Below, piece after piece: positions 1 through 7,536 of a DNA stretch of 13,102 bases (position 1 is the first letter of the stretch; each line of letters opens with the position of its first letter). The notes beneath the pieces are model-generated. The model did not search any database. It saw only the letters and a program-made list of their open reading frames with translations, and was not told where the DNA came from. The stretch comes from Neolecta irregularis DAH-3. Its lineage: Eukaryota > Ascomycota > Neolectomycetes > Neolectales > Neolectaceae. The translations under genes were made by a program, and so were the position numbers. The stretch is from positions 1 to 13,102 of the forward strand of contig LXFE01000943.1 in NCBI GenBank assembly GCA_001929475.1, in the 5' to 3' direction.

Positions 1-226
1 CCGCAATATGATTCCACGCCTCTTGCCGTATTGGTAAGGTGTACCTGAAGGGTACATTCTTACACAGACCCATGAACAGCGAATAGTTATCCTGTATTTA
101 TTATCGTGGGATATACGGTTAAGGATTAGCGAGTTTGTATCTTGGGAGAAACAGACAAGAAAGGAGACAGTCCAGAAAACGGCAATTTCGTCTGGTAGAG
201 CCGTTGGAGAAGACCTTGAAAGATAG
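1..226 (+). CDS. Possible 3' end of an unidentified gene (partial, tentative)
   Basis: Frame 1 is open from the window edge to 33. A 34-nt GT-AG intron (34-67) like the others in this window would then join it to an open stretch 68-226 ending in TAG at 224-226, giving a 63-residue C-terminal tail. The tail contains THEQRIVILYLLSWDIRL followed by a lysine/arginine-rich helix. The pattern of a short helix with Leu and Trp after a Pro-Leu segment loosely resembles the DDT/WHIM helical regions of chromatin-remodelling subunits, but this is only an impression. There may be further exons after the stop, or the open frame may be chance. Support is limited to open reading, intron size and donor sequence GTAAGG. 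Confidence 0.3.
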
Positions 227-531
227 GCCTTTCAACATATAGGATATGACCCAATACAAGGCTAGGTTATGAAGTGCTGCTGCTATCGCTTTCAACAGAT
301 ATGTCTCGGGCTTCTCTGGCCAATAACTCCTGTTGAAAGTCCCATACTTAACCAGCTATTGGGAATTCATGGCTGGTGCATGTACGACGAAGCTAATCTG
401 TTCTGCGCTAAGCGCAAAGTGCCCGATTTGTAAAGTAACCTACTGGTGGTGAAATTAGATAAAGTAGGCTACTTTACAACTCGTTTAGAACAAATCTTAC
501 ATCCAACTCTGAAGACAATTCTGATTTCCTC
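227..531. other. Non-coding stretch with inverted repeats
   Basis: No convincing exon was found here on either strand. The stretch holds a 10-bp perfect inverted repeat (289-298 with 330-339), a 13-bp palindrome TGCGCTAAGCGCA (404-416) and a longer hairpin at 428-479, listed separately. It is probably the intergenic region between an upstream gene and the coiled-coil-like gene starting at 532, so it may hold the terminator of the first and the promoter of the second. The frame of the downstream gene is open back to 463, so an upstream exon for that gene cannot be excluded. Confidence 0.5.
428..479. repeat. 16-bp imperfect inverted repeat, 20-nt loop
   Basis: Positions 428-443 (TTGTAAAGTAACCTAC) pair with 464-479 (GTAGGCTACTTTACAA) with one A-C mismatch. 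The arms enclose a 20-nt loop. Such a hairpin could act in transcript termination, be a protein-binding palindrome, or be the remnant of a small inverted-repeat element. It lies about 50 bp before the ATG at 532. Confidence 0.75.
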
Positions 532-1390
532 ATGAGTTGCTCGGACAATATTCAACCAAAGAGCCAAGAACATTCCTTGCATGATATATCAGCTTTTTAT
601 GCACACAAATTATGCTTGCAGTACTCTTCATTATCGTCGTATATCGAATCTAGCAAGTCCGAGACCAATCAGGCTCTTCAAGGTGTTGCTGCTTCTCTCA
701 ATTCAGTTCTAGGACTCGTCGATAGCCAGAAGCTTGAGAACGCTTCGTTAATCAGGGATCTTCAACAAAAATGTCTATTGACAATGACTATGCCTAATAA
801 ATAGTTGATACTGATCTTAATATTATCCGAGGATTCGTGGAAAGTGTAAACGACACTGGAAAGACTGCAGAGATGAAACTGAAACTGATAGACGCAAAGT
901 TTGAAGCATTCGAAAACAGGGAAACGGAATATAGAAAGACCCTCCAGGTATCGTTTCAGCCCCCCGATCTGACAAGTAGGAACTCGGCACCGTGAGCTCC
1001 GAGCATACAACCTGCCTGCAAAGAATTGTAATGTTGTCTGCTTCAACTGCTAAGCAACAGCAAACCCTTCTTGAGACTATGGGAAGTGTTCAGAATGGCT
1101 CTTCCTCGGCATTATCATATCAGCATCCACCAATAAACAAAGGATGTCCGCTGTTACTTGAACATGCAGTCCCGTTAGCAACGCAACTAGTCCTGAATCC
1201 CAGGAAAAGAATCAAAAGAACTTTGCTGGATGGAATTAATATTTCTTCGCGTTGGTTGAACAACAATGAAGAAGCAAATGGCTGGGAAATGACTTTACAG
1301 GCTCCATTGCGCGATTCCGAAGGACCCATGAGTAAAAAGAGAACTCTAATAGCTGACGTACAAGATGCCGAAAATATTGTGCATTGTTGA
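532..1390 (+). CDS. Unrecognised helical (coiled-coil-like) protein, 264 aa, 3 exons
   Basis: I do not recognise this protein. Three exons, 532-772, 805-947 and 980-1390, join in frame across two 32-nt GT-AG introns with branch-like CTAAT and CTGAC just before the AG, giving 264 residues. Residues about 20-160 are polar and helix-rich with heptad-like Leu/Ile spacing and many Glu, Gln and Lys, which suggests a coiled coil. A basic patch RKRIKR at 203-208 could be a nuclear localisation signal. The tail ends in ENIVHC. The start is the first ATG of the frame, but the frame is open back to 463, so the true N-terminus may lie upstream. It converges on VPS53 with an 85-bp gap. The tail of a larger cytoskeletal or chromosome protein is possible, but nothing diagnostic is visible. 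Confidence 0.6.
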
Positions 1391-1475
1391 AAGAAATTTA
1401 GTCAAGAAACATCTTATCTAGGATCTCTCACTTCATTATCTATAGATTGTAATGGAAATATAGAGTAGATGCTTT

Positions 1476-4149
1476 TCATTCCCCTTCTTTTAATTTAGTT
1501 GCTAAGCTTGTGTCCATTCTAAAAAGTCTCCGCAAGTTTTCGTTCAGTTTTGCGCCGCTTTCGCTCGCACTCCTAGTAGGAAGTCTGTCCCCTAAAAAGG
1601 ACTGGGTTATCAGATGGTCGAAACGTGAGTTGTCCTTTAATGTAATTGGTGCGGTAATAGATATTGGTGTAAGCAGTGATGAAGACTCGATCAAATTTGT
1701 ATGTGTATGGCGGAGAGATTCAAAGGCGGAAATAAGGACGGAATGGTCTTTCTTCGGCACGGCCTAGCAGTCAGTAGGTTTACCATGGACTTGTTTGCTT
1801 TTAGCTCGAGTATCTTTTGGAAATTACTCAGCGAGTAGTCGCCAACATGTATAAAATAGGATTGCACCAATCCTTCTGCTGGGTATGAAGTCGTGAGAAT
1901 GACTTTCAGCAATGATTCGACCTTCAATACGTTTTTGTTGACAAATTTGACATATCTACGGATTAATGAAGACACAGGAACACAATGATTACAAAGGAGG
2001 CGCCGGACCCGAGATTCTTAAACCAAGATTTGGCAGTTCCAGTAAAGTCTTCTTAAGAGCATAGACATCGACGAGCATCTCACAATTAGCGCCGAGATCT
2101 TGAAGGATATACCTGCTCAGCTCCGATTTCACTTATAGGCTTACACTTGACAATGTTATTTATATACGTGGCAATGAATCCTTCCACTAGTTTATCACAG
2201 AATGTTCTAACATATCGTTCTTTTGTAATTCGAGGAAGAATTTGTTCCACATGGCTCTGCAGCAAGACTGATAAATCGACAATATAGCGACTTTGGTCGC
2301 CAGTATTTTGTAGGTCGGACCAATCAGTGTTTGCCATTTCACGAACGGGCATTTCTGCGGCACTGATAATTTTCTTTACGAGGACCCGGATTGCAGAACC
2401 AACTACCGCCATAAACGACTCGATCTCCTTTTGGAAATCGATTTGTGCGGGATCATCGACTCGAGATTCAAAATGTTCTGCCAACTGGGATGCAGTAACG
2501 TTGCAGTAATCGGCTGTATTCAAGACTTTACAGGCATCAGGAATAGACACAACAGCGCCAGATAGTTGTTGAAGCAGAATCTTGTCGGAGTATTCTTGCA
2601 AATATTTTGCGAATAGGCGTGCAAGGTTTATTAAGGGCGTAGAGGTGCTGAGTTTTGCGCACTGGGAAAAGGTCTGTCGGTAAAATATGAACAGGTCGGC
2701 ACTTGATGAAAGAACATTTTGATCCTCATCATCTGCAGAGGAAACTGTTCGGAAAGAAAGCATCATTTTAGAAAGGGATCTTTAAATGAGAAACATTAAA
2801 AAGATTTGGGAGCATACTGTTCCTGCGCATCGATATATAGAGATAAATGCGGCTCAAATGCAACCGAAATGGGCTTACCAAAGATAGGTACTCGATCAGG
2901 GGCTTGAAACGAAGAATTTGTATCAATTGATATACGAATCTAGAGTCAGCTCTATTATGAATAAAACAATATACATCATTGCCAATCTTTTTTTCGAGAT
3001 ACATTTCGAATTCGAGAGTCTGTCGAAGAGAATTCAAAAGTAATTCAACATTAAGGGTTGTCATTGACCCAGATAGCGCTTCTGTAAGGTCCAACCTGGT
3101 GTCAGAAGATATCAGCAGTACAGTACCTTGTGCTCTCGCAAAATGATCGGCACAAAGCTTCACTTACGGCCCAATGCGGCGGGAATATCTCAGCATGTAC
3201 GTCATCGTAAGTCTTGAGAAGTCGCTTTAGCCACGCATATCTTCGAGAAATATTGTCCAGGGAACCAGCCTATGGATCACTAAAGGCATAGTCTAAACGC
3301 AAACCTCATCGCTTCCACGAAATATGCTTCTATATTCTTTCAATTGTGTGTTGCAATACCAAGTGATAATTCGATCTCTCAAACAGTCAACTTCTCGGTC
3401 AGGGCGAGGCTTACCTTGCCGAATCTCCGAGGACATCAATTACGCGACATGATTCTGCTAAGGTGGCCTTGCCATTTCCCTCAAACTCGCTTCGAGACAA
3501 AGCTTTAGCGAATTCATCCGAGATCTGATCCATCAAATCTCTTTGGAGATCAGAGATCTGTCGACTTAACGTAGCGATCTGATCGATACCCCGAAAAGAC
3601 TTGAAATGTGACATTAATTGCATCACCACCTAATCTCAACAACGATAAATATCTCATCACACCTGCAGAAGATGTGCGGTCTCTTTAAACTGACGGGTTT
3701 TGTTGTGGACAAGTAATTGTTCATATGCAGTAGCTACATGTTCAATGGAAGAAAGAGATAACCATACTCAACATTTGCAACCGTTTCAGTGTGTTCATAC
3801 TCGATATCAAGTTCTTCTTCCCGTGATCTAGCCTCTTTATGCCACCAGTCAATCCGGCTACCACATCTTCTGCGGCTTTAGATCTTGTGCGTACCATGGC
3901 TAGCTTGGCAAGGAGAGCTTCCAGATCCGACGTTATACTTGCAGAGCGTGATTCAAGATCTTGATCTGAGATTTGCTGATCCTTGGCAAAATCCGCGATT
4001 TGAGATTGTAGGGCATCTTGGTGTCTACGTATCTCGGATTGAATGAGAGGTATATTGGTCAAGGCTTGAGAAGAAGGGAATAAAGCATTGATGTGTGATA
4101 TAGGGTCGTATTCCGATGCATCCAAGGAATAATTGTCGTTTTGCTGCAT
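1476..4149 (-). CDS. VPS53: GARP complex subunit Vps53, 774 aa, 11 exons
   Basis: Vps53 is a core subunit of the GARP complex (Vps51-54), which tethers endosome-derived vesicles to the trans-Golgi. The exons, all on the minus strand, are 4149-3768, 3733-3663, 3629-3415, 3377-3305, 3269-3127, 3095-2975, 2939-2818, 2779-2113, 2078-1993, 1955-1799 and 1763-1476. They total 2325 nt. The N-terminus has the family start DYDPI-like SEYDPISHINALFPS, then a coiled coil, then SHFKSFRGIDQIATLSR, TWYCNTQLKEYRSIFRG, AGSLDNISRRYAWLKRLL and SVAFEPHLSLYID, all strongly Vps53-like. The C-terminal domain holds CKPISEIGAEQ near residues 588-598. Length fits fungal Vps53. Ten introns of 31-38 nt were placed; the last appears to be GC-AG. 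It is divergent from the complex I gene, 212 bp apart. Confidence 0.95.
1764..1798 (-). other. VPS53: Apparent GC-AG intron 10 of VPS53 (35 nt)
   Basis: Joining 1799 to 1763 gives ILELK followed by AVPKKDHSVLISAF, the junction expected from the family (ILELK-G-V-x-K/R-x-D/E-Q...). The donor reads CTAAAA|GCAAAC and the acceptor ACTGACTGCTAG. The only GT alternative is 15 nt inside it, at 1783, which would leave a 20-nt intron and insert ANKSM. Both options keep the same downstream frame. Confidence 0.7.
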
Positions 4150-4361
4150 GTGGAGGACTGAAGCTTTTCGGGGGCGGCGGAATGTAGTTTATGGCAAAGA
4201 CGATGATCCGAGATAGAAATACCCAGCATTCATAGTATAAAAGACAACCGGAGAGTAGGAAACGAAACTGCAATCGGGGATGTGCAAAGCTAAAAGTGGT
4301 ATGTGTGATAAACGTGGAGGTGTAGATCAATCAGAGTTTCAATCAACGTCAGTTGCAATTT
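4150..4361. promoter_or_regulatory. Divergent promoter region, VPS53 / NDUFA5
   Basis: These 212 bp separate two start codons pointing away from each other, so they must carry the promoters of both genes unless one has a distant leader. I see no clear TATA box or CCAAT box. The region is mixed sequence with short runs of purines. Confidence 0.6.
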
Positions 4362-4810
4362 ATGCGCTTATTCAGGATTCTCCGTTCAGCAGCAAAGTCT
4401 ACCGGTTTGACTGGGTAGGGAAAATACCATGGGCTGTTTATTGATATAACTGTAGTTTAATGTCACATCCAAACCCGAGGCCTGCTCTTGTGGATTTGTA
4501 TAAGCAAACTATCACGAGATTATCTGCATTACCAGATCACGCAGTGTATAGGCAATCTGTGGAGTCCATCACCCTAGAACGCCTAAAGGTTGTCGAGGAA
4601 ACAGAGGATGTGGAGGAAATCGAAAAAAAGCTGGGGAGTGGATTAATCGAAGAACTGATACACCAAGCTCAAGATGAACTTTATCTGATAGGTAAGATGG
4701 AAGAATGGAAACCGTAATGTCCATTGGGTGATGTAAGTTGACTAAATAGCTGGGAAGAGCTAGAAGCACCTGCGCCCGACGGCCAGTGGGAATACTTTGA
4801 GAGGAAATGA
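4362..4810 (+). CDS. NDUFA5: Mitochondrial complex I subunit NDUFA5 (B13/29.9-kDa family), 123 aa
   Basis: This is an accessory subunit of the peripheral arm of NADH:ubiquinone oxidoreductase in the mitochondrial inner membrane. The exons are 4362-4414, 4456-4713 and 4750-4810, joined across GT-AG introns of 41 and 36 nt. The first exon encodes MRLFRILRSAAKSTGLTG, a basic, Arg/Lys-rich and Ser-containing presequence-like N-terminus. The family signature follows: LMSHPNPRPALVDLYKQT, AVYRQSVESITLERLKVVE, KKLGSGLIEELIHQAQDEL, and the conserved end WEELEAPAPDGQWEYF. The ATG at 4460 would drop the leader and the TGLTG motif typical of fungal homologues, so 4362 is preferred. Presence of complex I excludes yeasts that have lost it. 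Confidence 0.95.
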
Positions 4811-4964
4811 TTGCAGTGAACTTACATAACACCTTCTCTTATTTCGTTCTTGTGTGCCAAAGAGAGTTTGTTCTAGGCGATATTTCGAGGAAAGCAATAT
4901 GTGTTATTCTATAATTTTGATGTCATTTTGGATCTTTGTACCTTGACCTGTCACTTAGCCCAAC

Positions 4965-5859
4965 ATGCCGACCATCGCTGATCGGATTCTGCAACCAGAC
5001 CACTCCAATCTGGAGTTTTCCTTTTCTCCATTCCTCAAATCACAGTTCGCTTTCGGTCTTGATTCAAACAGGCCTGTGTGTCGTCTTTATCTCCAAGGCC
5101 ATTGCCCGCTTGGAAATTCATGTCCAGAGAAGCACCACACGTCTCAGGATCGCAGCAATACGAGACAGAATACCATTGTAATCCTCCCAACCCCATTATT
5201 CCTGACTATTCAGGTATGCAAACATTGGCTCAAGGCGTTGTGCAAGAAAGGAGACGCATGCGAATTTTTACATGAATATAATCTTCGTAGGATGCCGGAA
5301 TGTACATTTTGAATCAAGGAATACCAAGAGCTTATTATTTTAGGCTATTTCTTTGCGAAGCACGGGTTTTGCACCAGCGGAGAGGAATGTCTATATCGAC
5401 ATATTGATCCCGACAGTCGACATGGAATATGTCCCTGGTACGAGATGGGATTTTGTCAACTAGGTATGGCGATTACGGCACAGATATTGATACACAGGCC
5501 CTGATTGTCGCCAGAAACACATCCGGAAGGCAATCTGTCAATTGTATCTAACAGGTTTCTGCCCCAGAGGCAAGGAGTGTGAAGAAGCACAGTAAGCTGT
5601 TGCACTGTATGGAGCTGATATTCTAGTCCCAAACATGTCACACCTCCCTTTCCTCCACAGAAAAGAGGAACGGCTGGAGTCTCTGATATGGTAACGACCT
5701 TTCATTTAATATGTCGTTCTCACTTTGCAGCAAGCACCTCGTACCAACGATATCCATGTATCGCGGAATGTAGCAGACGTGGAGTGTTTTGCATGCGGGA
5801 AGCGAGGACACTTTGCGAATCGATGTCCTGAAAGAGAGGCATGGAAGAGTGCCGGTTAG
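4965..5859 (+). CDS. YTH1: mRNA 3'-end processing CCCH zinc-finger protein Yth1/CPSF30 with zinc knuckle, 235 aa
   Basis: Yth1 is the cleavage and polyadenylation factor subunit that contacts the poly(A) signal. The exons are 4965-5177, 5214-5301, 5344-5463, 5498-5591, 5627-5690 and 5731-5859 (708 nt). There are five CCCH fingers: C39/C47/C53/H57, C73/C81/C87/H91, C101/C110/C116/H120, C130/C138/C144/H148 and C154/C162/C168/H172. Conserved blocks include EFSFSPFLKSQFAFGLD before finger 1 and CKKGDACEFLHEYNLRRMPE in finger 2. A Pro-rich linker leads to a C-terminal CCHC zinc knuckle, C212/C215/H220/C225 (CFACGKRGHFANRC). The knuckle is typical of animal CPSF30 and absent from budding-yeast Yth1. 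Intron 1 is stop-free and a multiple of three. Same strand as its neighbours, 154 bp after the complex I gene. Confidence 0.96.
5178..5213 (+). other. YTH1: Stop-free 36-nt intron 1 of YTH1
   Basis: GTAATC ... CCTGACTATTCAG has the donor, branch site and acceptor of the other introns, but its 36 nt read through in frame. Splicing joins the linker directly to VCKHWLKALC of finger 2, as the family expects. If retained it would add 12 hydrophobic residues between fingers 1 and 2. Confidence 0.75.
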
Positions 5860-5961
5860 TAGTTGTATTGTTATTCTCTGTTATTTTTGGAGTTCATTAT
5901 TTTAATGTTGATATACTTAAAAACGGTTCCCTAGTTCCCTCCGCAACTCTATTCTCCTTCC

Positions 5962-7334
5962 ATGGCGGCCAACGATCCTCTCGCGAATATACAGGCAGCT
6001 GTCAGGTCTGTCACTAGCTGTGTTGAGAACATTTCAGACCAACTCTCGCAATCGTTTACCAATTTGAGTGAACAGTTCAAGTTACTTCAATGGCGGGAAA
6101 TTACCTGGGACAATCTTAGGAACATGGAGCTTCCTCGAGCTATAGTACAACCTCCGCCGCCAGACCCGTCTTTACTTGAAAAAATCGGAAATTTGCTCAA
6201 GAAGAATAAACATATCATTGTGGCCTTGATCTCTGGCGGTGCGGTTGCCACAGGAGCCTACGTATACAATTATCGAAAACCCAAGAAAATCCGTCGCGCG
6301 CGAAGAGCATCTAACGGCACACGTAATCAAGTCATAGGTACGCAGGTTGCTTTAATTTATTTATTCTAACGGCTACAGTCTTTGTTGGATCACCACGAGA
6401 TCGCATATCCCAGAGTACAATCATTGATCTTGAAGCAAAAGGCTTTATAATATTTTGCGTGGTACCTACACACCAAGACGAAGCTATTGTCGACAATTTC
6501 GGAAAGTTGGACATCCGAGCAATTTTATTCGATGCTTACGAAGTATGACGTATCTCAACTCGATCTGCTAACGAAAGTCAACCTCCGCAATGGAACTCGT
6601 GCAAAAGATTGAATCATTTTTAGATACTCCGACGCCTTCGTTTACAGGAGCACGTCGATATAGGTTGACTGGGCTTATCATTTGTCCCCCGATGGGATAC
6701 CCTACTGGACCGCTTGAGTCAATCTCGTCGGAATATTTAGCAGATGCAGTCCATACTGACGTTGTTGGGAATCTTATTATAGTCAAGGCGTTTCTACCAA
6801 CGGTATCGGAGTGGGGTTTTTTCACTCCCGCTAATGGTCAAGCTTCGGAACAATTTTTCAAAGGTAGTACTAATGACACCACACATTATTCCGTCGTTGA
6901 ATCCACCATTTCATGTGCCACAAATTGTGACCTGCTCGGCATTGACTTCTGCGTTTATTGCCTTGTCGAGAGAATTAACGGTTCCCGTTCGACATATTCG
7001 AATCGGAGCAGTTGATCAGATCAACATGAACTTTGTGCGAGCAGATATTCTTTCCTGGTCTCCGAGTTGCAAATCATTGTATGGCCAAACGTATACTCAT
7101 TTAAATCTCCCAACGCGCCATCCAGCAAGCTCCATTGGAGATGTCCACGACGCTATCTTTGATGCATTGACATCATCTCGACGCCGACGTGTTTGGAACG
7201 CAGGCAGTGGAGTAGGTCTTTATGAAGCTGTTGGCTTGGTAATGCCGGAGACTGTGATTGGCCAAGTCATCGGCTGTACTGGTCAACAACACGCTGCCAA
7301 GGATGACGAAGATTGGGAAAGAATTGAAAAGTAG
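5962..7334 (+). CDS. DUF1776-type membrane-anchored, degenerate short-chain dehydrogenase-like protein, 418 aa
   Basis: This is a fungal protein of the DUF1776 type, of unknown function. The exons are 5962-6337, 6379-6542, 6578-6802 and 6843-7334 (1257 nt), with introns of 41, 35 and 40 nt. Residues 1-80 are amphipathic helices. A hydrophobic segment at about 84-103 (HIIVALISGGAVATGAYVY) is followed by a strongly basic stretch (RKPKKIRRARR), suggesting a membrane anchor. From about 126 a Rossmann-like fold begins with VFVGSPRDR, where classical short-chain dehydrogenases have a Gly-rich TGxxxGxG loop. YPTGPLESIS, VGNLIIVKAFLPT, VLMTPHIIPSLNPPFH and FDALTSSRRRRVWNAGSG match the DUF1776 pattern. 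The YxxxK catalytic pair is absent; that region reads VPQIVTCSAL. Family membership is confident. Enzymatic activity is doubtful. Confidence 0.9.
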
Positions 7335-7536
7335 TAGGTACCTAGGAGGTTGTGTTTAGGCGAACTGGTGTGGAAAGGAGTGACTATGCTGAATATAACA
7401 ATGTTTGGGTTGTTTTATTTCCCCTTGGCAGATCTCCCATTGTCATTAAAACAACCGACCCTCTTATTTACACCAATAGTACAAGAACCATTTAAACCAG
7501 ATTACCATGTTTGCACCCAAAAAAGTCCAAGTACTC

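Noticed and set aside
404-416. TGCGCTAAGCGCA palindrome as an operator
   Set aside because: A single short palindrome with no second site and no known matching factor; noted only as part of the intergenic stretch.
7335-7536. Gap between the DUF1776 gene and NGG1
   Set aside because: About 200 bp between convergent genes. The short plus-strand ORF from 7350 lacks motifs and runs antisense into NGG1; treated as shared 3' region.
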